Assembly (NCBI RefSeq): GCF_002929275.1
Contig: NZ_PJIK01000001.1
Location: 1 to 64,000, forward strand
Length of the DNA stretch: 64,000 bases
Direction: 5' to 3'
From: Arthrobacter sp. ZGTC131
GTDB taxonomy: Bacteria; Actinomycetota; Actinomycetes; Actinomycetales; Micrococcaceae
The position numbers were made by a program, and so were the translations under genes. The notes beneath the pieces were generated by a model. That model saw nothing but the letters and a program-made list of their open reading frames with translations. It was not told the origin of the DNA and ran no database searches. Numbering within the stretch: the stretch's first letter is position 1; the number at the start of each line of letters is the position of its first letter. Of this stretch, positions 46,947-56,327 are shown piece after piece.

Positions 46947-47999
46947 TCAGTAATCGCCTTCGGATTTAAGTTCCCGGGCCAGCAGCAGCGGCCCCAGTTG
47001 GTCAACGGACAATTTTCCGGCCAGCACGGCGACGACGGCCGCCGTGATGGGCATGTCGACGCCGAGCTTACCGGCAAGTTCGTGAACTGCCTGCCCCGAC
47101 TTGATGCCCTCGGCCGTCTGGGTCATTTTTTCGGCCACCTCGTCAAGGGTGAGGCCCTGGCCAAGCAGGCGGCCGGCGGTGTGGTTCCGGGACAGCGGCG
47201 ACGAGCACGTTGCCACGAGGTCCCCCAGCCCGGCGAGGCCAGCCATGGTCTGGGCCGAGCCGCCGAGGGCGAGGGCCAGGCGCGAAGTCTCGGCGAGTCC
47301 CCTGGTGATTACGGATGCCTTGGTGTTGTCGCCCATCTGCTTTCCCTCGCAGATTCCAACCGCCAGGGCAATGACGTTCTTGACGATCCCGCCGATCTCA
47401 ACGCCCACGATGTCGGTGGTGGTGTAGGGGCGGAAATACGGCGCTGTGCAGCTTCTGGCAACCCAGCCTGCCACAGCAGAGTCGGGACAGGCCACCACAG
47501 AGGCGGTTGGCTCTTCGCGGGCGATTTCCATGGCCAGGTTGGGCCCGGACACCACGGCGATGCGGCTGGCGGGGATGTCCAGTTCCTCGGAGATCACCTC
47601 GCTCATGCGGGCGTCGGTGCTGAGTTCGAGGCCCTTCATGAGGGACACCACCAGGGCGTCGGGCTCCAGCAGGGTCTTCCATTCACGCAGCTGCAGGCGC
47701 AGCGACTGCGCCGGAACTGCGAGGACCACGAGTTCAGCCCCGGCCATCACCTCGGCCACGTCGGTGGACGCGGTGATGCTCGGCGGAAGTTTGACGTCGG
47801 CCAAGTACTGGGGGTTGCGGTGGTTCAGGTTGATGTGCTCCACGACTTCGGGCCGCCGGCCCCAGAGCCTGATGCGGCGTTCGACGCCCGAGGCCGTGGC
47901 GGCGTCGGCGAGGATCTTGGCGAACGTGGTCCCCCAAGAACCGGCGCCGAGCACCGCCACGGACACCGCAGAGCCGGTCCGGCCCTGCACTGGCGTCAT
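46947..47999 (-). CDS. gpsA: NAD(P)-dependent glycerol-3-phosphate dehydrogenase
   Basis: A 350-residue GpsA reducing DHAP to sn-glycerol-3-phosphate for phospholipids. AVLGAGSWGTTFAKIL is the dinucleotide loop; the catalytic Lys is in GGIVKNVIALAVGICEG and NTKASVITRGLAE follows. Its ATG overlaps plsC by ATGA, coupling glycerol-3-phosphate supply to its acylation pathway. Confidence 0.95.
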   Translation of the reverse strand: MTPVQGRTGSAVSVAVLGAGSWGTTFAKILADAATASGVERRIRLWGRRPEVVEHINLNHRNPQYLADVKLPPSITASTDVAEVMAGAELVVLAVPAQSLRLQLREWKTLLEPDALVVSLMKGLELSTDARMSEVISEELDIPASRIAVVSGPNLAMEIAREEPTASVVACPDSAVAGWVARSCTAPYFRPYTTTDIVGVEIGGIVKNVIALAVGICEGKQMGDNTKASVITRGLAETSRLALALGGSAQTMAGLAGLGDLVATCSSPLSRNHTAGRLLGQGLTLDEVAEKMTQTAEGIKSGQAVHELAGKLGVDMPITAAVVAVLAGKLSVDQLGPLLLARELKSEGDY

Positions 48000-48742
48000 T
48001 TTCCGCCCCGCTCAACGTCGCGGCCGTGCTTCTTCTGGTTATGCGCAGCCGGGTCCCAGCGCTGGGCCGGCGGCTGCTCGCCGCGGAGTTCGGCCAGCAG
48101 GGCGGTGACGGCGTCCATGATCACCTCGGTGGCCTCCGTGAGGGTGGCCTTGTCCCGGGGACGGCCCTCGAAGCGGGACAGATCCACGGGATCGCCGATC
48201 AGCATTCGGGAGGTTTTCCTCGGAAACAGATGGAACCTCTTGGCGTACCGCGGGAAGACCTCGTGGGCTCCCCAATGCGCCATGGGCACCACAGGGATGC
48301 CGCCTTCCAGCGCCAGCCGGGCCGCCCCGGTGTGTCCCTTCATGGGCCAGAGATCCGGATCCCGCGTCAGGGTGCCCTCCGGGTAGATGACAATGGCGCC
48401 GCCCTCGGCCACGATCTCCTGGGCGAGCTGCAGCGAGCGGTTCGCACCCGCCGTCGAGCGTTCCACCGGAATCTGCTTGACGGCGTGGAGCAGGCTGCCC
48501 AGCACGGGCACCTTGAACAGGCCGGCCTTCGCCAGGAAGTGCGGGGCGCGCTTCTGGTTGTACAGCATGTGTCCCACCACCAGGGGATCAATCTCCGTGC
48601 AGTGGTTGGGCGCTGCGATGAACCCGCCGGCGGGAAGCTTTTCGGTGCCTTCCCACTTCTTGTTCATCATCAGGGTCAGCAGGGGCCGGGCAATCCCGGC
48701 AATCATCAGGAACGTGATATGGCTTTTCGCCGATTCCTTCAC
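47996..48742 (-). CDS. plsC: 1-acyl-glycerol-3-phosphate acyltransferase
   Basis: A 248-residue PlsC-type enzyme that makes phosphatidic acid. Catalytic HxxxxD is APNHCTEIDPL, with VERSTAGANRS and YPEGTLTRDPDLWPMKGHTG as blocks II-III and IPVVPM as IV. GTG 48742 (VKESAKSHITFLM) lies 10 bases after the murA stop; the frame is open into murA to 48817. A weak ribosome site leaves some doubt about the start. An N-terminal hydrophobic stretch (FLMIAGIARPLLTL) suits membrane attachment. Confidence 0.9.
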   Translation of the reverse strand: MKESAKSHITFLMIAGIARPLLTLMMNKKWEGTEKLPAGGFIAAPNHCTEIDPLVVGHMLYNQKRAPHFLAKAGLFKVPVLGSLLHAVKQIPVERSTAGANRSLQLAQEIVAEGGAIVIYPEGTLTRDPDLWPMKGHTGAARLALEGGIPVVPMAHWGAHEVFPRYAKRFHLFPRKTSRMLIGDPVDLSRFEGRPRDKATLTEATEVIMDAVTALLAELRGEQPPAQRWDPAAHNQKKHGRDVERGGK

Positions 48743-48752
48743 AGGGGCACCG

Positions 48753-50078
48753 CTACTTCGCCGACGAGATGTCGAAGTCGGCGCCGAGCCCTGCGAGCTT
48801 TTCGGTGAACCGCTCATAGCCGCGGTTGATGATGTCGATCCCCGTCACCCGCGACGTGCCGGTGGCCGCCAGGGCGGCAATGAGGTGGCTGAAGCCGCCG
48901 CGCAGGTCCGGAACATCAATGTCTGTCCCCTTGAGCTGCGTCGGGCCGGAAATGACCGCCGAGTGCAGGAAGTTCCGCTGCCCGAAGCGGCACGGCACGC
49001 TGCCGAGGCACTCGCGGTGGACCTGGATGCTGGCGCCCATGCGGATGAGGGCGTCCGTGAAGCCGAAGCGGTTCTCGTAGACCGTTTCGTGAACGATCGA
49101 AACGCCCTCGGCCTGCGTCAGGGCGACCACCAGCGGCTGCTGCCAGTCGGTCATGAATCCGGGGTGGACATCCGTTTCCAGCACCAGCGGGGAAAGCTTG
49201 CCGCCACGGTGGTAGAACCGGATGCCGTCGTCGCCGATGTCCATGCCGCCACCCACCTTGCGGAAGGTGTTCAGGAAGGTCATCATGTCCCGCTGGGAAG
49301 CGCCTTCGACGAAGATGTCACCGCGGGTCACCAGGGCAGCAGATGCCCACGACGCCGACTCGTTGCGGTCCGAGAGCGCCCGGTGGTTGTAGCCGCCGAG
49401 GTCGCGGACGCCCTCGATGCGGATGGTGCGGTCCGTCTGGACGCTGATGATGGCGCCCATTTTCTGCAGCACGGCGATGAGGTCGACGATCTCGGGCTCG
49501 GTGGCCGCTCCCGAGAGCTCCGTGATGCCCTCCGCGCGTGTTGCGCTGAGCAGGACCTGTTCCGTGGCACCCACAGACGGGTACGGGAGGGAGATTTTCG
49601 CACCGTGCAGTCCGCGGGGGGCCGAGATGTGGATCCCGCCCGGCCGCTTTTCCACGACGGCGCCGAACTGGCGCAGCACGTTCAGGTGGTAATCGATGGG
49701 ACGGTCGCCGATTTTGCAGCCGCCGAGATCCGGAATGAAGGCTTCACCGATGGCGTGGATCAGGGGTCCGCACAGCAGGATCGGGATGCGCGAGTCACCG
49801 GCGTGGGCATCAATCGCCGTGCTCGGCGCCGTCTTGGCATCCTTCGGGTCCAAGGTGAGATCACCGGTCACGGGATCCTTCACTACGGTGACGCCGTGGA
49901 GCTGAAGGAGGCTGGTGACAACCTCGACGTCCTTGATTTCCGGAACGTTCCGGAGCACAGAGGGCTCGTTGCCCAGCAGCGCGGCCACCATGGCCTTGGG
50001 CACCAAGTTCTTGGCGCCGCGGACGCTGACACGGCCAGTTAGCGGGACGCCTCCGCGGATTGTCAGAACACTACTCAT
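48753..50078 (-). CDS. murA: UDP-GlcNAc 1-carboxyvinyltransferase
   Basis: A 441-residue MurA, first committed step of peptidoglycan synthesis. GAKNLVPKAMVAALL, GSRIPI-like GDSRIPILLCGPL, LGGCKIGDRPID and DLRGGFSHLIAALAA are present. The fosfomycin-reactive Cys is kept (Cys121), unlike mycobacteria, where it is Asp. Start ATG 50078 with GAGGAAA upstream. It leads the murA-plsC-gpsA-ddl operon. Confidence 0.95.
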   Translation of the reverse strand: MSSVLTIRGGVPLTGRVSVRGAKNLVPKAMVAALLGNEPSVLRNVPEIKDVEVVTSLLQLHGVTVVKDPVTGDLTLDPKDAKTAPSTAIDAHAGDSRIPILLCGPLIHAIGEAFIPDLGGCKIGDRPIDYHLNVLRQFGAVVEKRPGGIHISAPRGLHGAKISLPYPSVGATEQVLLSATRAEGITELSGAATEPEIVDLIAVLQKMGAIISVQTDRTIRIEGVRDLGGYNHRALSDRNESASWASAALVTRGDIFVEGASQRDMMTFLNTFRKVGGGMDIGDDGIRFYHRGGKLSPLVLETDVHPGFMTDWQQPLVVALTQAEGVSIVHETVYENRFGFTDALIRMGASIQVHRECLGSVPCRFGQRNFLHSAVISGPTQLKGTDIDVPDLRGGFSHLIAALAATGTSRVTGIDIINRGYERFTEKLAGLGADFDISSAK

Positions 50079-50217
50079 TTACCGGTTTCCTCACGACTAC
50101 TCGCCCCCAAATCCTTACAAAGGCTCCAGCTAAGCATATGAGCTTGCGTTACCGAACCGAAATACGGGACGCACCGGGCGCGGCCTGGCGGGGGGCCGGC
50201 GCGGATTCCGGTGCAGC

Positions 50218-50250
50218 AAAAAGGCCCGCCGCGGGTAGCTGCGGCGGGCC
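50218..50250 (-). terminator. Terminator after leuD
   Basis: A 10-bp stem (50223-50232 with 50241-50250) is followed on the minus strand by five T. It lies 20 bases after the leuD stop and ends the leuCD transcript before murA. Confidence 0.9.
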
Positions 50251-50270
50251 CCTGGACGGAATTCCGGCGG

Positions 50271-50873
50271 TCAGGACAGCCGGGCCGGCAGCGTTTTGGG
50301 CTTGAACGACGGCCGGGTGGCTTCATAGGCGGTGATGTCTTCCTCGTGCTGGAGGGTCAGGCCGATGTCATCGAGGCCCTCGAGCAGGCGCCAGCGGGTG
50401 TAGTCGTCGATCTCAAACGGCGCAACCACGTTGCCGCAGACCACGGTCTTGGACACCAGGTCAACCGTCACCTCGGTGCCGGGCGCGTTTTCCAGCGCCT
50501 TCCAGATGAGCTCGATGTCGTCCTGGGCCAGCTCGGCCGCCAGGAGCCCCTGCTTGCCCGAATTGCCGCGGAAGATGTCCGCGAAACGGGACGAGAGCAC
50601 GGTCTTGAAGCCGTAGTCCTTGAGCGCCCAGACGGCGTGCTCCCGCGAGGAGCCCGTGCCGAAGTCCGGCCCGGCCACCAGGACGGAACCGGCGTTGAAC
50701 GGTGCCTGGTTCAGGATGAAGGAAGGGTCCTTCCGCCAGGCCGAGAACAGGGCGTCCTCGAAGCCGGTGCGCGTGATCCGCTTGAGGTACACGGCGGGGA
50801 TGATCTGGTCGGTGTCGACGTTGCTCTGGCGCAGCGGGACGCCGATTCCGGTGTGCGTGGTGAACTTTTCCAT
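50271..50873 (-). CDS. leuD: 3-isopropylmalate dehydratase small subunit
   Basis: A 200-residue LeuD, the swivel domain of isopropylmalate isomerase in leucine synthesis. [40 protein letters not shown] and [15 protein letters not shown] are typical. It follows leuC by 9 bases. Confidence 0.96.
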   Translation of the reverse strand: MEKFTTHTGIGVPLRQSNVDTDQIIPAVYLKRITRTGFEDALFSAWRKDPSFILNQAPFNAGSVLVAGPDFGTGSSREHAVWALKDYGFKTVLSSRFADIFRGNSGKQGLLAAELAQDDIELIWKALENAPGTEVTVDLVSKTVVCGNVVAPFEIDDYTRWRLLEGLDDIGLTLQHEEDITAYEATRPSFKPKTLPARLS

Positions 50874-50882
50874 GGCGTCTTC

Positions 50883-52340
50883 CTAGGCTGCGTCGGTCGT
50901 CTGGAGGGCTGCGGATTCCGGGGCCGGTTCTAGGTCCGCCGGCGAGCTCAGCGTTCCGCGCACGGCCGTTGCGGCTGCCACCACCGGCGACACCAGGTGG
51001 GTGCGCCCGCCCTTGCCCTGGCGCCCTTCGAAGTTCCGGTTCGACGTGGAGGCGCAGCGCTCCCCCGGCTCCAGCTGGTCCGGGTTCATGCCCAGGCACA
51101 TGGAGCATCCGGCGAACCGCCATTCGGCGCCGAAGTCCTTGAACACGCGGTCCAGGCCCTCGGCTTCTGCTTCGAGGCGGACGCGGGCCGATCCCGGCAC
51201 CACCAGCATGCGGACCTTGGGGTCCTTCTGCCGGCCGCGGATGATATCCGCAGCAGCGCGCAGGTCCTCGATGCGGGAGTTGGTGCAGGAGCCCAGGAAG
51301 ACGGTGTCCACCCGGATGTCCTTCATGCGCGTTCCGGCTTCGAGGCCCATGTACTGCAGGGCGCGCTCGGCTGCGGCCTTGGCGTTCTCGTCGCCGAAGT
51401 CGTTGGGCGAGGGCACCTTGTCGGAGAGCGAAACGCCCTGGCCCGGGTTGGTGCCCCATGTGACGAACGGCTCCAGCGTGTTGGCGTCGAGGTCCACCTG
51501 GGCATCAAAGACGGCGTCGTCGTCGCTGCGGAGGGTGTTCCAGTACTCGACGGCGGCATCCCACTCGGCACCCTCCGGCGCATGCGGACGGCCCTGCATG
51601 TACGCATAGGTCGTCTCGTCCGGCGCCACGAGGCCCGCGCGGGCACCTGCCTCGATGGACATGTTGCAGATGGTCATCCGGGCTTCCATCGACAGGGCGC
51701 GGATGGCCGAACCGCGGTACTCCAGGACATAGCCCTGGCCCCCGCCGGTGCCGATCTTGGCGATGACGGCGAGGATGATGTCCTTGGCAGTAACGCCGGG
51801 GCGGAGCGTGCCTTCGACGTTGATGGCCATGGTCTTGAACGGCTTCAGGGACAGCGTCTGGGTGGCCATGACGTGCTCCACCTCGGACGTGCCGATGCCC
51901 ATGGCCAGCGCGCCGAAAGCGCCGTGCGTGGAGGTGTGTGAATCGCCGCAGACCACGGTCATCCCCGGCTGGGTGAGCCCGAGCTGCGGGCCCACTACGT
52001 GCACGATGCCCTGTTCTGCGTCGCCCAGCGAGTGCAGGCGTGCCCCGAACTCCTGGCAGTTGTTGCGCAGCGTCTGGATCTGCGTGCGGCTGGTCAGATC
52101 GGCGATAGGCTTGTCGATGTCCAGCGTGGGAGTGTTGTGGTCCTCGGTGGCAATGGTCAGGTCCGGGCGGCGCAGCTTGCGGCCGGCCAGGCGGAGTCCT
52201 TCGAAGGCCTGCGGCGACGTTACCTCGTGGACGAGGTGGAGGTCGATGTAGAGAAGGTCCGGCTGGGCGTTGGCGCCGTCGCCGTCGCCTTTGCGCACCA
52301 CGTGCGCGTCCCAGACTTTCTCGGCCAATGTGTTCGCCAT
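50883..52340 (-). CDS. leuC: 3-isopropylmalate dehydratase large subunit
   Basis: A 485-residue aconitase-family LeuC. Three Fe-S Cys are seen in [27 protein letters not shown] and [13 protein letters not shown]. Two ATGs lie six bases apart; AAGGGAG directly abuts 52346 and is correctly spaced for 52340 ([15 protein letters not shown]), which I chose. It is divergent from ndgR across a 111-base region with a palindromic operator. Confidence 0.95.
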   Translation of the reverse strand: MANTLAEKVWDAHVVRKGDGDGANAQPDLLYIDLHLVHEVTSPQAFEGLRLAGRKLRRPDLTIATEDHNTPTLDIDKPIADLTSRTQIQTLRNNCQEFGARLHSLGDAEQGIVHVVGPQLGLTQPGMTVVCGDSHTSTHGAFGALAMGIGTSEVEHVMATQTLSLKPFKTMAINVEGTLRPGVTAKDIILAVIAKIGTGGGQGYVLEYRGSAIRALSMEARMTICNMSIEAGARAGLVAPDETTYAYMQGRPHAPEGAEWDAAVEYWNTLRSDDDAVFDAQVDLDANTLEPFVTWGTNPGQGVSLSDKVPSPNDFGDENAKAAAERALQYMGLEAGTRMKDIRVDTVFLGSCTNSRIEDLRAAADIIRGRQKDPKVRMLVVPGSARVRLEAEAEGLDRVFKDFGAEWRFAGCSMCLGMNPDQLEPGERCASTSNRNFEGRQGKGGRTHLVSPVVAAATAVRGTLSSPADLEPAPESAALQTTDAA

Positions 52341-52421
52341 GGCCATCTCCCTTCACTGCTGTTGACTGTTACTTCCACTGAAACAGCACAGCCGTGTAAT
52401 AAGCCAGCCAAATGATTTGCA

Positions 52422-52436
52422 TCTCAGATATTGAGA
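52422..52436. promoter_or_regulatory. Palindrome between leuC and ndgR
   Basis: TCTCA-GATAT-TGAGA, perfect 5-bp arms, lies 15 bases upstream of ndgR and about 80 upstream of leuC. NdgR/LtbR-type regulators bind such sites at this divergent pair in other actinobacteria. Confidence 0.6.
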
Positions 52437-52451
52437 CGGCAATATCATTAC

Positions 52452-53171
52452 ATGGACAATTCTAGTGGCGTCGGTGTCATTGATAAAGCAGCCCAGGTGC
52501 TGGACGCACTCGAGGCCGGGCCCACCACCTTGGCGCAGCTCGTGGCCGCCACCGGACTGGCGCGGCCCACCGTGCACAGGCTTGCCCTCGCCCTTGTTCA
52601 CCACCGCCTCGTGAGCCGTGACATCCAGGGCAGGTTTGTCCTGGGCAGCCGGCTAGTCGAACTCGCGTCCGCCGCAGGCGAGGACAGGCTCATCGCCTCG
52701 GCCGGGCCCGTGCTCATGCAGCTCCGGGACGCCACCGGTGAAAGCGCCCAGATCTTCCGCCGCCAAGGCGACTGGCGGGTCTGCGTCGCCTCGGCGGAAC
52801 GGCCCATCGGACTCCGCGACACCATCCCCGTGGGCACGCAGCTGTCCATGAAGGCCGGTTCCGCCGCGCAGGTCCTGCTCGCGTGGGAAGACCACGACCG
52901 CCTGCTGGAGGGGCTGCAGTCCGCGCGCTTCACGCCCACCGTGCTGGCCGGAGTACGACGGCGGGGCTGGGGCCAGAGCCTCGGCGAACGTGAGCCGGGG
53001 GTCGCCTCAGTTTCTGCACCCGTGCGGGGACCGTCCGGCAGGGTGATTGCCGCAGTGTCGATTTCGGGGCCCATTGAGCGCCTCACCCGGCAGCCCGGCC
53101 GGTTGCACGCAGAAGTTGTGTGCAACGCGGCCCGCGTCCTCACGGAAGCACTCCGCAAGAACAACGACTGA
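52452..53171 (+). CDS. ndgR: IclR-family regulator, NdgR/LtbR-like
   Basis: A 239-residue IclR regulator. Winged helix at the N terminus (GVIDKAAQVLDALE ... TLAQLVAATGLARPTVHRLALAL), effector domain from ~80 (ESAQIFRRQGDWRVCVAS; GTQLSMKAGSAAQVLLAW). Divergent placement from leuCD is the hallmark of NdgR/LtbR, which controls leucine and related amino-acid genes. ATG 52452 gives the family N terminus; the frame opens upstream to 52431. Confidence 0.9.
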   Translation: MDNSSGVGVIDKAAQVLDALEAGPTTLAQLVAATGLARPTVHRLALALVHHRLVSRDIQGRFVLGSRLVELASAAGEDRLIASAGPVLMQLRDATGESAQIFRRQGDWRVCVASAERPIGLRDTIPVGTQLSMKAGSAAQVLLAWEDHDRLLEGLQSARFTPTVLAGVRRRGWGQSLGEREPGVASVSAPVRGPSGRVIAAVSISGPIERLTRQPGRLHAEVVCNAARVLTEALRKNND

Positions 53172-53242
53172 AGCTTCAGGGATCAGCCTGGCGGCTCAAC
53201 CGGAGAGGTTGGATGAAAGGCCTGCCGGGAGCATACTGAGGC

Positions 53243-53641
53243 ATGACCGACCGCGAAGACTTCCTCGCCTGGGTCGAGTCCGCTCTTTACCAAGCGGAAC
53301 TAGCCCTTCACAACGGCGATTCGGCCCCGCGCCGGGCTCTGTGGTCACGTAACGAGCCCGTAAGCATCCTGGGTGCGTGGCGCAATGCCTATGGCCAGCA
53401 TGAACTGGACGAAGTCTTCGTTGGCCTCGAGAAGACTTTCTCGGACTGCACGTCGTACGCGTTCGAATTGCAGGCGTACGACGTCGTGGATGACATGGCC
53501 TATACCGCTGGCCTTGAGCACACCTCCGCCTCCGTCAACGGTGAGCCGCGAAGTTATACCCTGCGGGCCACTCAGGTGTATCGCCGCGAAGGCGGCGAAT
53601 GGAAGGTTGCCCATCGGCATGCCGACACCGTCACCGAGTGA
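53243..53641 (+). CDS. SnoaL/NTF2-like protein
   Basis: A 132-residue cystatin-like cone fold protein (FLAWVESALYQAELALHNGD; PRRALWSRNEPVSILGAW; YTLRATQVYRREGGEWKVAHRH). The family includes hydrolases, isomerases and non-catalytic ligand binders; the role here is unknown. It is free-standing, 40 bases before the DUF1697 gene in the same direction. Confidence 0.8.
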   Translation: MTDREDFLAWVESALYQAELALHNGDSAPRRALWSRNEPVSILGAWRNAYGQHELDEVFVGLEKTFSDCTSYAFELQAYDVVDDMAYTAGLEHTSASVNGEPRSYTLRATQVYRREGGEWKVAHRHADTVTE

Positions 53642-53682
53642 CGGTGCTCACGGCGGGATACCGCGCACAGTAGTCTGGGCGG

Positions 53683-54231
53683 ATGACGAGCTACGCAGTG
53701 TTCCTCCGCGGCATTAATGTGGGCGGCATCAGCATCAAGATGGCGGACCTCAAGGAGGCCCTGAAGTCCCGGCCGTTCACCGACGTGACGACGCTCCTGG
53801 CCAGCGGCAACGTGGTTCTGGCCAGCGACCTCACACCGGCCGCGGTCAAGAAGGAATTTGAGGCAAGCCTGCGGGAGGCCTTCGGTTACGACGCCTGGGT
53901 GGTGGTACTGACCGCCTCGCGGGTGTCGGAGCTCGTGGAGGCGTGCCACTACCCGGCGGACGACAAGACCACGCACACTTACATCACCCTGGCCTCGGAC
54001 ACTGCCGCGATTGACGAGCTGTTCGCCGCCGGGGAGTCACTCGGCGGCGTTGAGCAGACCCGGCTGGGTCCGGAGGCTTCGGCCTGGCTTGCCCCGGCGG
54101 GCGGGACCCTGGACAGCCCCTTCAGCAAACTCTCGTCGAAGCCGAAGTACAAGGCGTCGACCACGACGCGCAACCTCCGGACCATGGTCAAGGTCCGGGA
54201 CGCCGCAGCGGCCATCGAGTCCGACGGCTAG
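53683..54231 (+). CDS. DUF1697 family protein
   Basis: A 182-residue DUF1697 protein (MTSYAVFLRGINVGGISIKMADLKEAL; VTTLLASGNVVLAS; KPKYKASTTTRNLRTM). The family is widespread, small, cytosolic and uncharacterised. It ends just before a non-coding stretch with gene remnants. Confidence 0.88.
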   Translation: MTSYAVFLRGINVGGISIKMADLKEALKSRPFTDVTTLLASGNVVLASDLTPAAVKKEFEASLREAFGYDAWVVVLTASRVSELVEACHYPADDKTTHTYITLASDTAAIDELFAAGESLGGVEQTRLGPEASAWLAPAGGTLDSPFSKLSSKPKYKASTTTRNLRTMVKVRDAAAAIESDG

Positions 54232-54710
54232 TCGCAGCGCCGGAAGGCGCCGTGCCCCACGACAGGAGCGCCCGCGGTCCGGACGGCAGGGAAAACCTGT
54301 TCAGTGGATGGCGAGCTCGATGGCGAGCACCGCGAGTCCAAGCGCCGCCATGATGGCGAGGACCAGGATTTTGACGTCGACGTCGCCGTGGTGTGCGCCG
54401 TCGGCGCGGCAACCTTCCTCGGACAGCTCATCCATGCCGAACCCAACCGCGACGACGCCGAGGCGACGGATAGGGCGACCGAGGCACTCCTGCAAATGCT
54501 GGGGGTGCCTGCCAACGAAGCCGGTGCAATATGTCGCAGTCCACTCCCCGAGCTCCAGACTGCAGGGCTGCGCGGTGCTGTCGACGAAGTGACAACGAAC
54601 GGAGACGCGGTCCGCTGAGTTGCGCGACCTGAGGCCGCTTGTTGGCCGCTGCCGCGCCGGCGCAGTGCTCTAAGCGGTCATTGTCTGGCTACGGCAATAA
54701 CGAGCCACTT
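54232..54710. other. 479-base gap with possible gene remnants
   Basis: No complete gene fits. On the plus strand 54384-54618 encodes a segment like the C terminus of a TetR regulator (TFLGQLIHAEPN, LLQMLGVPANEAGAICRSPLPEL) without its DNA-binding part. On the minus strand 54301-54380 reads a hydrophobic helix (KILVLAIMAALGLAVLAIELAIH) ending at a stop, without a clear start. 54620-54710 shows nothing recognisable. Confidence 0.5.
54384..54618 (+). pseudogene. Possible TetR-family C-terminal remnant
   Basis: The frame gives AVVCAVGAATFLGQLIHAEP, then a helical stretch and a LLQMLGVPANEAGAICRSPLPE end, a pattern met at the C terminus of TetR-type regulators. The upstream in-frame residues (54304 on) are charged and unlike any helix-turn-helix, so the gene is truncated if it is one. 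Low certainty; it may be noise. Confidence 0.35.
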
Positions 54711-56327
54711 CTAGGCAGCCGCCGCGGCCTTCACCGCGGCGTTGAAGGATTTCAGGCGGCTGATTTCCACCTCCACGGGCTCCACCACCAGCTGCCCGGC
54801 GACTGCCGCGACGGCGGACTTGAGCCGCCTCCTCGCGCCCGCGGCCCGTATGCGGGCTGCCGCCCCCGTGATGAACTTAGCGGTGATTGCGAGGAAAATG
54901 CCCAGCGCCGCTCCCCCCGCAATCATGAGCGTGGGGATCGGCCAGCCTTCCACGCGAGGCACCTCCGGAACCGGAAGCTGCAGGTAGCCGAGGACGGCCA
55001 GCACGCCCAGCCATCCCAGCCCGCCCACGGCGGTGAGCAGCGCGAGCCACTGGACCACGTTGAAAACCGCCCACCACCAGGATTTCTGCCCGGCCTTCAG
55101 GTCGGTACCGGCAATGGCCTGGTCCAAGGCGTCCGGAAGCTGCTCCCTGCCCTCACGGGCTGCGCCGCGGATGGACGCCCGCCACGGGCCCGGAGCTCCG
55201 TCGCTGGCTGCATCGGCGAAGTCCCGCACCGCGGCATCCGTCCGGGCCCGCTCCGGCGCCCCGGCGGGAGGCAGTGAGGTCCGGTTGACGTCGGCATTCG
55301 AAACGCTGCGCAGATTGAGCCTGCGAAGCGGGTCCGGCCGGAAGCGAATCAGCCATCTGGTGACGGGCCAGCCCGTGCGCCGGGTGGACTCATGCTTGTA
55401 GGACCCCGCCACGGCATCAACCACCAGCGGCACGTTGGCCGCACGGGAGAGCTCTTCCGCGAGCCGCGCCGCGGTTCCGTTCTTCACCCCTGCGGGCTCA
55501 CCGCGCCCGGAGGCGTCCAGCAGCCGCCCGGCCGCCTGCGATACATCGGCCGACAGCCGCAGCGCGGAAGCCTCCCGCTGTGCAACCACCTGGCGGATGG
55601 CTGCCCGGACCTTGTCCACTCCCGCTCCGGTCAGCGCCGAGGCCGCCAAAACGCGCACCTTGCCGAGTCCGTCCCGGGCCAGGATTCCCTTGAGCGACTC
55701 CATGACAGGATGCAGGTCGGCTTCGGGGAGCCGGTCGATCTGGTTGAGGACCACCAGCGTCACGGCGCCGTGGGTTGCCAGCGGCGCCAGGAAGTCGTTA
55801 TGGACGGCGGCGTCAGCATACTTCTGCGGATCCAGCACCCACACCAAGACGTCCACCATGCCCACAAGGCGCTGCACGGTTTCGCGGTTGGCGGCCCGCG
55901 TCGAATCAAAATCGGGCAGGTCCAGGAGGATGAGGCCGCTGGATTCGTCGGCGAAACCGTCTACGGCGCCGGCATGATGGCGCTGGCGCACGTCCAGCCA
56001 GTCCAGCAGCGCTTCGCTGCCGTCCGCTCCCCAGACACTCGCCAATGGTTCGGACGTGGTGGGCCGGCGGGCGGCCGCCGTCGCGATTTCAGCTCCGTTG
56101 ACCGCATTGAAGAGGGTGGATTTGCCGCTTCCGGTGGCACCGAAAAACCCCACCACGGTGTGGTCGGCGGACAGGGACCGCCGCGAACTGGCCCGCTCTA
56201 GCACCTTGAGGACCTCGTCCAGGGTGCTGTCCGGCAGGACACCGTCGGCAAGCTCGCGGGCGTCATTGAGCGCCTCGAGGCGGCGCTGCAGCCGGGATGC
56301 TTCCCCGGCCCCGCCGTGGCGGCTCAT
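54711..56327 (-). CDS. Dynamin-like GTPase, second of a pair
   Basis: A 538-residue membrane GTPase. P-loop GFFGATGSGKST (61-71), switch PTTSEP, G3 LLDLPDFDST, G4 VVLNQIDRL. Two hydrophobic helices lie near 425-450 and 470-492 (VFNVVQWLALLTAVGGLGWLG; MIAGGAALGIFLAIT), like the paddle/membrane hairpin of bacterial dynamins. Its ATG overlaps the upstream partner by ATGA. The pairing recalls DynA/DynB of Streptomyces sporulation septa and IniA/IniC of mycobacteria; which one it equals, or whether it is neither, cannot be decided from sequence reading. Confidence 0.78.
   Translation of the reverse strand: MSRHGGAGEASRLQRRLEALNDARELADGVLPDSTLDEVLKVLERASSRRSLSADHTVVGFFGATGSGKSTLFNAVNGAEIATAAARRPTTSEPLASVWGADGSEALLDWLDVRQRHHAGAVDGFADESSGLILLDLPDFDSTRAANRETVQRLVGMVDVLVWVLDPQKYADAAVHNDFLAPLATHGAVTLVVLNQIDRLPEADLHPVMESLKGILARDGLGKVRVLAASALTGAGVDKVRAAIRQVVAQREASALRLSADVSQAAGRLLDASGRGEPAGVKNGTAARLAEELSRAANVPLVVDAVAGSYKHESTRRTGWPVTRWLIRFRPDPLRRLNLRSVSNADVNRTSLPPAGAPERARTDAAVRDFADAASDGAPGPWRASIRGAAREGREQLPDALDQAIAGTDLKAGQKSWWWAVFNVVQWLALLTAVGGLGWLGVLAVLGYLQLPVPEVPRVEGWPIPTLMIAGGAALGIFLAITAKFITGAAARIRAAGARRRLKSAVAAVAGQLVVEPVEVEISRLKSFNAAVKAAAAA

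Noticed and set aside
48387-50042. 551-codon plus-strand frame opposite plsC and murA
   Set aside because: Composition is antisense-like and murA/plsC on the other strand have all their motifs.
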